From: Mucilaginibacter geliditolerans
GTDB lineage: Bacteria > Bacteroidota > Bacteroidia > Sphingobacteriales > Sphingobacteriaceae
DNA: 64,000 nt
Assembly: GCF_014200495.1 (NCBI RefSeq)
Contig: NZ_JACHBY010000002.1
Span: 620,001 to 684,000 of the forward strand
Direction of reading: 5' to 3'
Shown here: positions 16,427 to 25,681 of the stretch, in pieces
Layout: each line of letters opens with the position of its first letter
Numbering within the stretch: the first letter of the stretch is position 1
The notes under the pieces: generated by a model
The model's database searches: none
What the model saw: the letters and a program-made list of their open reading frames with translations, nothing else
What the model was told of the DNA's origin: nothing
Position numbers and translations under genes: made by a program

Positions 16427-17725
16427 TTATTTAGCAACCGGCTCTGTCATCATGGTTTCGGTATCAAAATAACGTACCACTAAACGGTTATCACTATTCT
16501 TATTAAAATAATTCAGGAACCAGGTTAAAAACACATTGGTTTTATTACTAAAACCTGCAAGGGTTAGTATATGCACAAAACCCCATAATAACCAGGCAAT
16601 AAAACCCTTAAAATGGAATGGCCCCAAATCAGCAACAGCTTTATTCCTGCCGATGGTTGCCAAAGTACCTTTATCTAAATACTTGAATGGCACTGTTGGC
16701 TCTTTTTTCAGTATGCGGATAATGTTTTTAGCCAGCTGTTCGCCCTGTTGCATGGCCACCGGTGCAACACCGGGCAATCCATTAGGGTAATCAGCAGTTA
16801 TCATGGCTGCAACATCGCCTATGGCAAAAATATCCTCATAGCCCTCAACCTTGCTTATCTCGTTAGTTTGTATCCGGGTTCCCTTAGTGATGATCTCTTT
16901 GGGAACACCTGCAGGCACCTCTCCCCTTACGCCGGCCGCCCAAAATACATTGCGTGTTTTTATTACAGTACCGTCGTCAATCTTTAGCTCATAACCATCA
17001 TAGCTTTGCACGTGTACGCTGTTGTATATGGTTACCTCGCCCTTAGTTAAAGCCTTTTTAGCATAAGCCGATGCTTGTTCTGACATAGCGCCCAGCAACC
17101 TATCCTTACCCTCAACCAGATAAACACGCATGTGCTGCTTCTTTAGTCCATGGTAATCCTTCATTAATATAAGTTGGCGCATTTCTGCCAATGCACCTGT
17201 AAGTTCAACTCCGGTTGGGCCGCCGCCAACAACAACAAAGGTCATGAGCGCTTCACGTTCATCGTAAGTTTTGGTTACCAGCGCTTTTTCAAGGTTTTGG
17301 AGGATAAGGCTGCGCAGGTTCAATGCCTCCGGTATATTTTTCATCGGCATTGAATAATGCTCAATCTCCTTATTACCAAAAAAGTTGGTGTCTGATCCTG
17401 TAGCTATTACCAGGTAATCGTAATGTATATCGCCAATATCGGTGCTTACTGTTTTGCTTTCCGGGTTTATCTTTTGTACATCGGCTAAAAAGAATCTGAA
17501 GTTATCCTGCCTGGTAAATATCCGCCTGAGTGGAAAACCAATGGAATCCGCCGGGATGGCGCCCATGGCTACCTGATATAATAATGGCTGAAAGGTGTGG
17601 TAATTATGCTTATCAAGCATCATCACTTTAACCGGTGCTTTTTTAAGGTTCTTAGCTAATTGTATTCCGCCAAAGCCACCGCCAATAATCAATACACGGG
17701 GTATGGTAGTAGTCTCTTTCTGCAT
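16427..17725 (-). CDS. ndh: Type II NADH:quinone dehydrogenase (NDH-2)
   Basis: This 432-residue flavoprotein has two dinucleotide motifs, GGGFGGIQLAKNL at the N-terminus for FAD and VVGGGPTGVELTGALAEM (about residues 164-181) for NADH, plus the late FAIGDVAA. A C-terminal hydrophobic amphipathic part (FIAWLLWGFVHILTLAGF) fits membrane anchoring. NDH-2 passes electrons from NADH to menaquinone without pumping protons. The length agrees with the family. A gene pair with an Na+/H+ antiporter is a plausible energetic link but may be accidental. Confidence 0.93.
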   Translation of the reverse strand: MQKETTTIPRVLIIGGGFGGIQLAKNLKKAPVKVMMLDKHNYHTFQPLLYQVAMGAIPADSIGFPLRRIFTRQDNFRFFLADVQKINPESKTVSTDIGDIHYDYLVIATGSDTNFFGNKEIEHYSMPMKNIPEALNLRSLILQNLEKALVTKTYDEREALMTFVVVGGGPTGVELTGALAEMRQLILMKDYHGLKKQHMRVYLVEGKDRLLGAMSEQASAYAKKALTKGEVTIYNSVHVQSYDGYELKIDDGTVIKTRNVFWAAGVRGEVPAGVPKEIITKGTRIQTNEISKVEGYEDIFAIGDVAAMITADYPNGLPGVAPVAMQQGEQLAKNIIRILKKEPTVPFKYLDKGTLATIGRNKAVADLGPFHFKGFIAWLLWGFVHILTLAGFSNKTNVFLTWFLNYFNKNSDNRLVVRYFDTETMMTEPVAK

Positions 17726-18146
17726 ATATTCTATTAAACAATAAAACTACTATTTGTTTACTAATATAATAAATGCTCTATTTTTTTTACAATAATATTA
17801 ATTATGGATGCTAATGAATTTTACAATAATATTAATTATGGATGCTAATGATTAAAAGCCCCAATCATCCGGATAACCCCAACCTGGCATGTTAATTATT
17901 TACATCTAAACGCCACTTTACATCAAAACCAATAAAAAATTAACATTGCAGGCATTCCCAGGGGTATTATATACTAAATCCATAGAAGTTTGGTGAAATA
18001 TGACATAAAATAAGCTAAAACATGCACTCATAAATATCATATCATTTATTTTTGCACGTCTATAAGGATATTATTATGTCATTTTGTTTGTTTTTTATAG
18101 AGAAATAAATAGAATTTATTAATTTTAAGCCTTATATTGTTCAAAA
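17726..18146. other. AT-rich intergenic region with a 34-bp tandem duplication
   Basis: This is the shared upstream region of ndh (leftward) and the alpha/beta hydrolase (rightward). A 34-bp unit, beginning TTTTACAATAATATTAATTA, is present twice in direct order at 17785-17852. TATTTTTG at 18047-18054 could be a -7 box for the hydrolase. No gene longer than ten codons is credible here. Confidence 0.6.
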
Positions 18147-19139
18147 ATGAAAAAAATAGCCCTTTTTATTTGCGTATTCCTATTTATTGGAGTTGTAAAT
18201 GCACAAGTAAAAAAGGTTGACAGTTGGACCGACGGCAAATACGTAAAAGTAAACGGCGCCAATTTATGGGTGGTTACAGTAGGCGAAGGCGACCCTATAA
18301 TTATTATACCGGGCGGACCGGGTGGCGCGCATTTAAGCTACCGTGAATTTGACCCGCTTGCCGATAGTCATCATCAGATAGTTTACTTTGATGCGTTTGG
18401 CAGGGGGAAATCCGACACGGCTAAAAATGTAAGCGAATATACGCTGGCCCGTGATATTGAGGATATTGAAGGTTTACGTATAGTATTAAAACTTGATAAA
18501 ATAACGGTTTTAGGGCATTCATACGGTGGTGTAGTTGCACAGGGGTACGCATTGAAATATCCGGCGCATTTAAGTCATTTAATTTTGGCCGATACCTTTC
18601 ACAGTTTCGTAATGTGGCAGGAAAACGATGATAACTCCAACCGTGAAATAAAAACCAATTACCCTGAGATCTGGGAACAATTGATGAAGATTCGCGAAGC
18701 TGGAGCTATATCAAGCGATCCTGAACATCAGCAGATTTACGGAAAGGTTCCTTATGGCTTTTTATATGCATATAACCCCTCAAATTTTGAACATAGAGAC
18801 ACGGCTAATTTGATCTATAAAGGCTATAAAAAAAATGGCGCATACCCAAACCCTAACAATACAAAACTATACTACCAGATGGTAGGCAAGGATGGTGATT
18901 TTATTGTAGGCAGTGACATTGGCACATTTGATTACCGCAAGCAGCTTAAGTACCTTAAAATGCCGGTACTGATAGAGACAGGAAGATTTGATCGTGTTGC
19001 AGTGCCATGGATGGCCATCAAGTTTAAAGAATATTGTCCGCAGGCGGAGTTTGTGATGTTTGAGCGGTCGGGGCATAACCCTCAGGTTGAAGAACCTGAA
19101 AAGGACTTTAAAATAATAAATGATTTTTTAGCGAAATAA
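18147..19139 (+). CDS. Exported alpha/beta hydrolase (proline iminopeptidase-like)
   Basis: A 330-residue protein with a signal peptide (MKKIALFICVFLFIGVVNAQ). The oxyanion block IIIPGGPGGAH, nucleophile elbow GHSYGGVVAQG, acid region ETGRFDRVAVP and the histidine in RSGHNPQVEEPE form the full catalytic triad. GGPGGxH and overall order resemble proline iminopeptidases and related serine hydrolases. It should act in the periplasm; the substrate is not predictable. It interrupts the distance between the two arginine blocks. Confidence 0.88.
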   Translation: MKKIALFICVFLFIGVVNAQVKKVDSWTDGKYVKVNGANLWVVTVGEGDPIIIIPGGPGGAHLSYREFDPLADSHHQIVYFDAFGRGKSDTAKNVSEYTLARDIEDIEGLRIVLKLDKITVLGHSYGGVVAQGYALKYPAHLSHLILADTFHSFVMWQENDDNSNREIKTNYPEIWEQLMKIREAGAISSDPEHQQIYGKVPYGFLYAYNPSNFEHRDTANLIYKGYKKNGAYPNPNNTKLYYQMVGKDGDFIVGSDIGTFDYRKQLKYLKMPVLIETGRFDRVAVPWMAIKFKEYCPQAEFVMFERSGHNPQVEEPEKDFKIINDFLAK

Positions 19140-19225
19140 ACTAGCCTCTCTTTACCGCTTTATTGCGAACACTCTTTAAGAATATGGCGTGGTTTAAGAA
19201 TAAAAGTGAACAGGAAAATTGATTG

Positions 19226-20065
19226 ATGGATAAAATTAATAACGATCGCCAGGATATGATTGAGGACAAAAGCGATTTATACATTATTAAAATTGGTGGA
19301 AATGTAATAGACAATTCAGAAAACCTGCACAAGTTTCTGAAAGATTTTACAGCACTTAAAGGATATAAAATACTGGTACATGGTGGAGGAAAGGTAGCTA
19401 CACAGCTTTCTGAAACCTTAGGTATAGAAGCCAAAATGGTTGATGGCCGTCGTATTACGGATATTGAAACCCTACGAATTGTAACTATGGTTTACGGTGG
19501 GCTCATCAACAAAAACATAGTGGCCCAATTGCAACAGTTCGGCACCAACGCCATAGGGCTTACCGGTGCTGATGGCAATTTTATCCGCACCAAAAAGCGC
19601 CCGGTAAAAACTATTGACTATGGGTTTGTAGGTGATATGGATGAAAGATCTATTGATGCGGCTAATATAAAACGATTGATGGATGCTGGTTTTACGCCTG
19701 CCTTTTGTGCCATAACGCACGATGGCGAAGGGCAATTATTAAACACCAATGCTGATACTATTGCATCGGCTTTGGCAGTGGCTTTATCAAAATTATATAA
19801 TACAACGCTCATCTATTGTTTCGAGAAACAGGGCGTGCTAAAGGATATAAATGACGAAAGTTCGCTTATTGAGGAGATAGATCCTAAGCGGTACGAAGAA
19901 TTAAAGGAACAACAAATAATTCACAGCGGCATGCTGCCAAAGCTGGATAATGCGTTTACCGCAATTGCATGCGGTGTTAAGGCAGTAATAATAGGCCATG
20001 CTGAAAAGCTGGGGCATTTAACAGAAAATAAAACATTTGGGACACGTTTAATTAACAACGCATGA
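19226..20065 (+). CDS. argB: N-acyl-glutamate kinase
   Basis: A 279-residue amino-acid kinase that phosphorylates N-acyl-glutamate, step two of arginine synthesis. The phosphate-binding motif is IIKIGGNVID, then LVHGGGK and the nucleotide region NADTIASALA. Start choice: ATG 19226 or the inner ATG 19256 (MIEDKSDLYIIKIGG), the latter nearer the usual length. Curiously, the codons just upstream (ATG 19184 onward, MAWFKNKSEQEN) run in the same frame and end at a TGA directly before the start. It overlaps proC by 4 bp, so arginine and proline genes are coupled here. Confidence 0.95.
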   Translation: MDKINNDRQDMIEDKSDLYIIKIGGNVIDNSENLHKFLKDFTALKGYKILVHGGGKVATQLSETLGIEAKMVDGRRITDIETLRIVTMVYGGLINKNIVAQLQQFGTNAIGLTGADGNFIRTKKRPVKTIDYGFVGDMDERSIDAANIKRLMDAGFTPAFCAITHDGEGQLLNTNADTIASALAVALSKLYNTTLIYCFEKQGVLKDINDESSLIEEIDPKRYEELKEQQIIHSGMLPKLDNAFTAIACGVKAVIIGHAEKLGHLTENKTFGTRLINNA

Positions 20066-20883
20066 ATTCACAACAACATATTGCCATACTAGGCAGCGGA
20101 AACATTGGTTTATCATTAGCAAAGGGATTGGTAAAGTCTGGGATATGTAAGCCACAACAAATAATGCTCACCCGCAGAAACGTCGCGGCGCTATCCGCCC
20201 AGGCCGATGCCGGTTATTATGTTACTGACAATAATCTCAAGGCTGTAAAACGAGCTGACATTGTGGTGTTAGCTGTATTGCCCCAACAGTTAAATAAATT
20301 ACTCGATGAAATTTCACCAGCTATAAAATCCGAAAAACAGCTTTTGATATCGGTGGTATCGGGTGTAACGTGTGCTGATATCCGCCAGCAACTGGATATG
20401 AATGTGCAAGTGATCAGAGCCATGCCTAATACAGCTATCGCCATAGGCCATTCCATGACCTGTATTGCTACCGACAATGGTACAACTAAGAATATCAACC
20501 TGGTACGTTCTCTTTTTGATACCGTTGGCGTAAGCATACAGATAAACGAAGAGTTGATGACCTCTGCAACAGCATTATGTGCCTGCGGAATAGCATTCTT
20601 TTTACGCTCTATCCGCGCTGCATCACAAGGCGGAACAGAGATCGGTTTTCACTCACACGATGCATTAAAAATGGCCGCGCAAACCGCCAAAGGCGCCGCC
20701 GACCTGATATTGCAATTGCACTCGCACCCTGAGCAGGAAATTGACAAAGTAACCTCGCCAAGCGGCTGTACCATTGCCGGCCTAAATGAGATGGAACATA
20801 ATGGTTTTAGCTCGGCTATGATAAAGGGAATTAAGCTTTCAGCTGAGAAAGCCGGAGATCTGTATCATAAAGAAGGCGAATAA
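20062..20883 (+). CDS. proC: Pyrroline-5-carboxylate reductase
   Basis: This 273-residue NADPH enzyme makes proline from pyrroline-5-carboxylate. The N-terminal Rossmann motif is ILGSGNIGLSLAKGL; the block RAMPNTAIAIGHSMT and the C-terminal SPSGCTIAGLNEMEHNGF are the ProC signature. The family length fits. It starts inside the argB stop codon (ATGA), so it is translated from the same message; both enzymes draw on glutamate. Confidence 0.95.
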   Translation: MNSQQHIAILGSGNIGLSLAKGLVKSGICKPQQIMLTRRNVAALSAQADAGYYVTDNNLKAVKRADIVVLAVLPQQLNKLLDEISPAIKSEKQLLISVVSGVTCADIRQQLDMNVQVIRAMPNTAIAIGHSMTCIATDNGTTKNINLVRSLFDTVGVSIQINEELMTSATALCACGIAFFLRSIRAASQGGTEIGFHSHDALKMAAQTAKGAADLILQLHSHPEQEIDKVTSPSGCTIAGLNEMEHNGFSSAMIKGIKLSAEKAGDLYHKEGE

Positions 20884-20943
20884 TATATCCGCTTTTGTTT
20901 ATTAACAGGTATTAATTACTTTTAGCAAAATCAAATATTGTTA

Positions 20944-21567
20944 ATGGATTATCTGCCTTTTAATACTGTAGGACTTTCTGTGGATGGCGTGGACAGGTTT
21001 TATACCACACATATAGCGCTCAAAAACAAATTCACCATATCGCCTACAGGCCATATTGATTTCCATTTAGAGCAGTTCGGGGTATTTAAAGATTATACAT
21101 TGCTTAGTACAAGAGGTTCTTTTGTTATTAAGCAATGTGATAACGACTGCTATGTATTGTTTATTGAAGCCCACTTTAATCATCGCGACAAGGGGCATAT
21201 TCATACAACTGAGCATATAGAATACCAGGTGTGGGCGCTGGCCTATCTAAAAAAGGACTTTGGCCGTGTGCTCATCCGGCCCGAAACATTAGCTGATAAG
21301 CTAATTGAGATCATTCACCCTGTTGAGGTAGATTTTAAAGAAGACAAAGCCTTCAGCGATACCTTTTATGTGCTGGTTAATGATCACGAAAAAGCCGTAA
21401 CCGGAATCGACCGCAACTTCAGGAATGCGATAATGGACGTAAGAGGTGATGATTTTGTGATTGAGATTGTTGAGCATACACTCCTTATTGGCAGCACAAA
21501 ACCCATATCAGCAGAAAAAGCTATTTATTTGGCGGAATTTATTGAGCGGGTTGCCGCTACTTGCTAA
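20944..21567 (+). CDS. Hypothetical protein, soluble
   Basis: A 207-residue protein without signal peptide, membrane helix or a motif I recognise. It is rich in acidic and aromatic residues, with histidines clustered around residues 82-91 (HRDKGHIHTTEH) and predicted strands alternating through the first half. ATG 20944 is chosen over an in-frame TTG at 20938. It follows proC after ~60 bp and may share its transcript. The stop codon is the first base pairs of a strong hairpin (21567-21589), which probably ends the message. Confidence 0.7.
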   Translation: MDYLPFNTVGLSVDGVDRFYTTHIALKNKFTISPTGHIDFHLEQFGVFKDYTLLSTRGSFVIKQCDNDCYVLFIEAHFNHRDKGHIHTTEHIEYQVWALAYLKKDFGRVLIRPETLADKLIEIIHPVEVDFKEDKAFSDTFYVLVNDHEKAVTGIDRNFRNAIMDVRGDDFVIEIVEHTLLIGSTKPISAEKAIYLAEFIERVAATC

Positions 21568-21696
21568 AAGAAAGTTGCAAACTTTCTTTATCTGCAGGCT
21601 TCAGTCACAGACTGAAGCCTGTGTAATGTAATATAGAACGCCCTACTGGTTTCAGTCTGTGACTGAAACCCCGGATAATGACAGTTTGCAACTGTC
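21567..21696. repeat. Cluster of four perfect hairpins arranged as a nested inverted repeat
   Basis: Hairpin 1 AAAGAAAGTT-GCA-AACTTTCTTT (21567-21589), hairpin 2 with arms of 12 bp around ACA (21595-21621), hairpin 3 GGTTTCAGTC-TGT-GACTGAAACC (21648-21670), hairpin 4 GACAGTT-TGC-AACTGTC (21680-21696). The cores of 1 and 4 (AGTTGCAAACT) and of 2 and 3 (TTCAGTCACAGACTGAA) are reverse complements, so the whole 130 bp is one inverted structure. Confidence 0.9.
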
Positions 21697-21760
21697 AAAA
21701 AAAACATTAAGAAAATCTAATTAATCCGTTAAATCCTGGTTCCTACTGGCTGCTCCTGGT

Positions 21761-22483
21761 TCACAGCGTCACACTAGTCCTATCAACCCTTTGTATATTA
21801 GGGTTAACATAGTCGTTTTCAACCAGTCCATCGCGCATACGTACAATGCGGTGGGCATGTTGAGCGATGTCCTCTTCGTGGGTTACCAATATAATGGTGT
21901 TACCTTTATCATGGATATCTTCAATCAATCCCATTATTTCAATGGATGTTTTGGTATCCAGGTTACCCGTAGGCTCATCTGCTAAAATTATTGATGGATT
22001 ATTGATGAGCGCACGAGCCACAGCTACACGCTGGCGCTGACCGCCTGAAAGCTCATTGGGCCTGTGATCAACACGATGACCAAGGCCTACATTTTCTAAT
22101 GTTTTCCTGGCGCGTTCCTGGCGTTGTTCCTTGCTTACACCAGCGTAAACCAATGGCAGGGCCACATTATCCAACGCGCTGTTACGCGGCAGCAGATTAA
22201 ATGTTTGAAACACGAAACCAATTTCAGAATTACGTACTTCTGCCAGCTGATTTTCCGTCATCTGACTTACATTAATGCCATTGAGTATGTAATCGCCTTT
22301 TGTTGGCGTATCAAGGCATCCCAAAATATTCATTAATGTTGATTTCCCGGAACCGGAAGGCCCCATTAACGCCACAAATTCACCCTTATTTATCGTTAAC
22401 GATACCGACTTAATGGCATGAATAATTTCAGTACCTATCACATATTTCCGTCCGATATCTTTAATGGTAATTAATGGCTCCAT
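21761..22483 (-). CDS. ABC transporter ATPase (MacB/LolD-like)
   Basis: A 240-residue nucleotide-binding subunit. Walker [10 protein letters not shown], the signature [15 protein letters not shown], Walker [13 protein letters not shown] and the switch histidine in ILVTHEED are all present. The sequence class ([30 protein letters not shown]) is that of MacB/LolD exporters of lipoproteins, peptides or macrolides. The permease is not next to it: the upstream gene on this strand is gatC after a repeat. It acts at the cytoplasmic face of the inner membrane. Confidence 0.92.
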   Translation of the reverse strand: MEPLITIKDIGRKYVIGTEIIHAIKSVSLTINKGEFVALMGPSGSGKSTLMNILGCLDTPTKGDYILNGINVSQMTENQLAEVRNSEIGFVFQTFNLLPRNSALDNVALPLVYAGVSKEQRQERARKTLENVGLGHRVDHRPNELSGGQRQRVAVARALINNPSIILADEPTGNLDTKTSIEIMGLIEDIHDKGNTIILVTHEEDIAQHAHRIVRMRDGLVENDYVNPNIQRVDRTSVTL

Positions 22484-22539
22484 GCGTTTTTGTTTAGTTT
22501 GACTGCTGAACAGGATGCTTTGTTACAGTAGTTTGTTTT

Positions 22540-22626
22540 TTTAGTCCGAAAGTCGGAAAGTCCGCATAAGTCCGAAAGTCTTTTCTTCCTACTTTCGGAC
22601 TTCCCGACTTACGGTCTTCCCGACTT
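22540..22626. repeat. Palindromic repeat (AGTCCGAAAGTC family)
   Basis: AGTCCGAAAGT and ACTTTCGGACT face each other, with a flanking AAGTCGG-type arm pair (AGTCGGAAAGTCCG left, CTTCCCGACTT right). It lies between gatC and the ABC ATPase gene. Confidence 0.7.
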
Positions 22627-22627
22627 C

Positions 22628-22918
22628 TTACTTATCTATCACCTTCGCCACTAAAAAATAATCATCATTATGCTTAGGCGCATTCTTCAATCCCTCTTCA
22701 GTAGTAATGGTTTGCTTAACCACATCTTCACGTAAAACATTCACCTCATTGGTCATATAAACCAGCGGCTCAACGCCCGATGTGTCAATCTCGTTTAGCT
22801 TGGCCATAAAATCCAGTATCTTGCTCATGTCCTTTATCATCGCCTCTTTTTCATCCTCGGCAAGTTCAAGGCGGGCCAGGTTAGCTACCTTTTCTACTGT
22901 TTCTTTATCAATTATCAT
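22628..22918 (-). CDS. gatC: Asp/Glu-tRNA amidotransferase subunit C
   Basis: A 96-residue protein that wraps GatA and GatB in the enzyme converting Glu-tRNA(Gln) or Asp-tRNA(Asn) to the amide form. The N-terminal helix VEKVANLARLELAEDEKE and the middle block LNEIDTSGVEPL are the GatC signature. The size is usual. Its first 4 bp overlap the end of the plsC gene upstream, so it is in that operon; gatA and gatB are not in the window. Confidence 0.94.
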   Translation of the reverse strand: MIIDKETVEKVANLARLELAEDEKEAMIKDMSKILDFMAKLNEIDTSGVEPLVYMTNEVNVLREDVVKQTITTEEGLKNAPKHNDDYFLVAKVIDK

Positions 22919-23649
22919 TGTCCTGCTAATTTTTTCTCCATTATATCATGAACCTGATCGCGCAGCTTATCTATATCATCAATAGTTAAATGCGCCGTTT
23001 CAATAGGCTCATGTACAAATATATGACAAACTCCCGGCCTGCTGCCATATTTTATGCCTTCATCCCACAAAACTTTCCAGGTATCCAATGCTGTTACCGG
23101 TATTATCGGCACTTTCATCTCAATTGCCAGCTTAAACGGCCCGTTTTTAAACTCCACCACCTTTGGCGGGTAATTGCCCGATATAGTCCCCTCGGGGAAA
23201 ATGATCATAGTTGTGCCACTCTGTAAAAGCTCCCCTGCCCTTTTAAACGCCCGGAACGATTCTACTTTACTCTTACGGTTCACCGGCAGATCAACTGATC
23301 TGAAAAACAAGCCGGTAACAAAGCCATTCAGCAACTCATCCTTACCCATAAATGAGTAGTTATGATGCTTAGCCAGTATGCTTATGGCTGTAATATCCAA
23401 ACTTGAGGTATGATTAGGGCAAATGATATAGGTTTTGCTCCAGTCTATAGGCTTTTCTATTTCATAACGATACCTGATGCCCGAGAGTAATGAACTGAGG
23501 TATCCCCATGCGCTGCGCATTTTATTTAAGGATGGGTACCGTTCTTCCTTGCGGGAGAAGTAATACATCAGCGGCCAAAATAAAATGTAAATGATTCCTA
23601 CATTAAAGCGATAAAAATAAGTGTACAATCTTTTTAATGAGGTTTTCAT
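22915..23649 (-). CDS. plsC: 1-acyl-glycerol-3-phosphate acyltransferase, copy 1
   Basis: A 244-residue membrane-associated acyltransferase of phospholipid synthesis. The catalytic NHTSSLDI (HxxxxD) and the glycerol-phosphate loop IIFPEGTIS are intact, and a hydrophobic N-terminal segment (FNVGIIYILFWPLMYYF) would anchor it. ATG 23649 is chosen because it aligns with the start of the neighbouring paralogue; nine more codons are open upstream. It is coupled to gatC by a 4-bp overlap. A second copy lies 110 bp upstream on the same strand. Confidence 0.92.
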   Translation of the reverse strand: MKTSLKRLYTYFYRFNVGIIYILFWPLMYYFSRKEERYPSLNKMRSAWGYLSSLLSGIRYRYEIEKPIDWSKTYIICPNHTSSLDITAISILAKHHNYSFMGKDELLNGFVTGLFFRSVDLPVNRKSKVESFRAFKRAGELLQSGTTMIIFPEGTISGNYPPKVVEFKNGPFKLAIEMKVPIIPVTALDTWKVLWDEGIKYGSRPGVCHIFVHEPIETAHLTIDDIDKLRDQVHDIMEKKLAGQ

Positions 23650-23760
23650 TTTCACCAAAAATAAAGAAATCCTCATCTTTTCGGCATAAAATGATGGTTT
23701 TTCGGCTTTTTGTTTGCTGTGATTTCTGTTGCGATTGCAACTTGCTTAGCACTAAGCCTA

Positions 23761-24513
23761 TTACACTGTTTCTGTAACCAATTTATTACCGCCAAGCCTT
23801 TGATTGATAATAGCATAAACCTCATCGCGCAAAGCATCGGCATTAGCCGGAGTAAGGTTAACGGTATCAATAGGCTTATGTACATAAAAATTGCAAATGC
23901 CCGGTTTTGTACCACGTTTGATGCCATCGTCCCACAACATTTTCCAGGTATTTACTGATGATACCGGGATGATCGGTACTTTCAGATCAATAGCCAGTTT
24001 AAACGGCCCATTCTTAAATTCATGCAATACCGGAGGGTAATCATCACTTATTTTGCCTTCGGGGAAGATGATAACGCTGGTACCGTCCTGAATTTTTTCC
24101 GCCGCCGTTTTAAAGGCACGGTATGATGACATTTTGCTATCGCGATCAACAGGTATATCAACTGTTCTGAAAAATAAGCCGGTAACCAAACCATCCTTCA
24201 AAACATCCTTACCTATAAAGCAATAATCATTTTTCACCAGCAGGCACATGGCGGCAATATCAAGGCTTGAAGTATGGTTAGGGCAAATGATATAGGGTTT
24301 ACTCCAGTCTATAGCTTCCTCATACTCATAGCGAAAGAAGAAACCGGCAAGCCCTGAGCTGATGAATCCCCATACACGCCTTAGCCTGTTCATGTTTTTA
24401 TAACCACTCGGTTTGCGGGAAAATAAGTAGAATGCGGGCCAAAGTAAAAAGTACGATAACGCTACGCTGACAACATAAAGATATACGTGGACTTTTTTGA
24501 TTAACAATTTCAT
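23761..24513 (-). CDS. plsC: 1-acyl-glycerol-3-phosphate acyltransferase, copy 2
   Basis: A 250-residue paralogue of the preceding gene, similar over nearly its whole length. NHTSSLDIAAM and IIFPEGKISDD keep the active site; the second motif has Lys in place of Thr after Gly, a small difference between the copies. The two may differ in acyl-chain or acceptor choice, or one may acylate a non-phospholipid such as an ornithine or serine lipid, which Bacteroidetes make; that is speculation. Divergent from trpS, whose start is only 37 bp away. Confidence 0.9.
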   Translation of the reverse strand: MKLLIKKVHVYLYVVSVALSYFLLWPAFYLFSRKPSGYKNMNRLRRVWGFISSGLAGFFFRYEYEEAIDWSKPYIICPNHTSSLDIAAMCLLVKNDYCFIGKDVLKDGLVTGLFFRTVDIPVDRDSKMSSYRAFKTAAEKIQDGTSVIIFPEGKISDDYPPVLHEFKNGPFKLAIDLKVPIIPVSSVNTWKMLWDDGIKRGTKPGICNFYVHKPIDTVNLTPANADALRDEVYAIINQRLGGNKLVTETV

Positions 24514-24550
24514 CTACACCAAAAATATAAAAATTCCTTACTTTCGCCCC

Positions 24551-25546
24551 ATGGAAACTGTTGTTAGTGGTATACGTTCAACCGGGAACTTACACCTAGG
24601 AAATTATTACGGGGCGATACAGAATTTTATAAAAATGCAGCATGAATATAACTGCTACTTTTTTATTGCCGATCTGCATTCATTAACTACCCACCCTACT
24701 CCTGAAAATCTGCATAACAATGTAAAACAGGTGCTAGTAGAGTACTTAGCCGCCGGTATCGACCCGGAGAAGGCTACTATATATGTTCAGTCGCACGTAC
24801 CTGAGATATCAGAACTGTACCTGTACCTGAATATGAACGCCTATTTAGGCGAACTGGAACGCGCTACATCTTTTAAGGATAAAGTACGTGCCAATCCGGA
24901 TAATGTTAACGCTGGCCTGCTTACCTACCCGGTATTAATGGCTGCCGACATTATCATTCATAAAGCCACCAAAGTGCCTGTTGGTAAGGATCAGGAACAG
25001 CACCTCGAAATGGCGCGCACCTTTGGCAATCGCTTTAACAGGCTATATAACCACGACTATTTCCCCGAGCCCTACGCTTTCAGTTACGGCAGCAACCTGG
25101 TAAAGATACCCGGGTTGGATGGTAAAGGAAAAATGGGAAAATCCGAAGGTGAAGGCAATGCCGTTTTCCTTGCGGACACACCGGAGGCTATACGCAAAAA
25201 AGTAATGCGCGCGGTTACTGATGGCGGCCCTACAGTTGAAAATCAAGAAAAACCTATTGAGATACAAAACCTTTTCGACCTGATGGCTGTAGTATCTTCG
25301 CCCGATACTTATGAACATTTTGATAATTTGTATAACACTTGCCAGGTACGCTATGGCGATCTGAAAAAACAGCTTGCAGAAGATATGATCATTGCCACGG
25401 CCCCTATACGTGATAGGATCAACGAAATTGCAAATGATGCCGCATACCTTAAAAAGGTAGCTCATTTTGGTGCCGAGAAAGCCCGCGAAAGCGCGTCAAA
25501 AACAATTCGTGAGGTAAGAGAAATTATCGGTTTCAGAAGTTTTTAG
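24551..25546 (+). CDS. trpS: Tryptophanyl-tRNA synthetase
   Basis: A 331-residue class I synthetase. The HIGH-type motif is STGNLHLGNYYG, and the KMSKS-type loop is GKMGKSEGEG. The frame is open 18 codons upstream, but METVVSGIRSTG at 24551 is the family start. TTACTTTCG immediately upstream resembles a -7 box, so the mRNA may have almost no leader. Length and motif order are normal. Confidence 0.96.
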   Translation: METVVSGIRSTGNLHLGNYYGAIQNFIKMQHEYNCYFFIADLHSLTTHPTPENLHNNVKQVLVEYLAAGIDPEKATIYVQSHVPEISELYLYLNMNAYLGELERATSFKDKVRANPDNVNAGLLTYPVLMAADIIIHKATKVPVGKDQEQHLEMARTFGNRFNRLYNHDYFPEPYAFSYGSNLVKIPGLDGKGKMGKSEGEGNAVFLADTPEAIRKKVMRAVTDGGPTVENQEKPIEIQNLFDLMAVVSSPDTYEHFDNLYNTCQVRYGDLKKQLAEDMIIATAPIRDRINEIANDAAYLKKVAHFGAEKARESASKTIREVREIIGFRSF

Positions 25547-25681
25547 TACTATTCGTTGTTGATAGTTCATTATTCATAATGTATATTAGTCGGGAAGTTT
25601 GTTTCTATATAATAGCATTTTACGCAGAATAAACTATATAATATATGATCTATCGTCTAACAACTATGAACTAACCATATT

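Noticed and set aside
8314..21567. Genomic island around the arginine genes
   Set aside because: No integrase, tRNA, direct repeats or base-composition break; palindromes are spread through the whole window, not only here.
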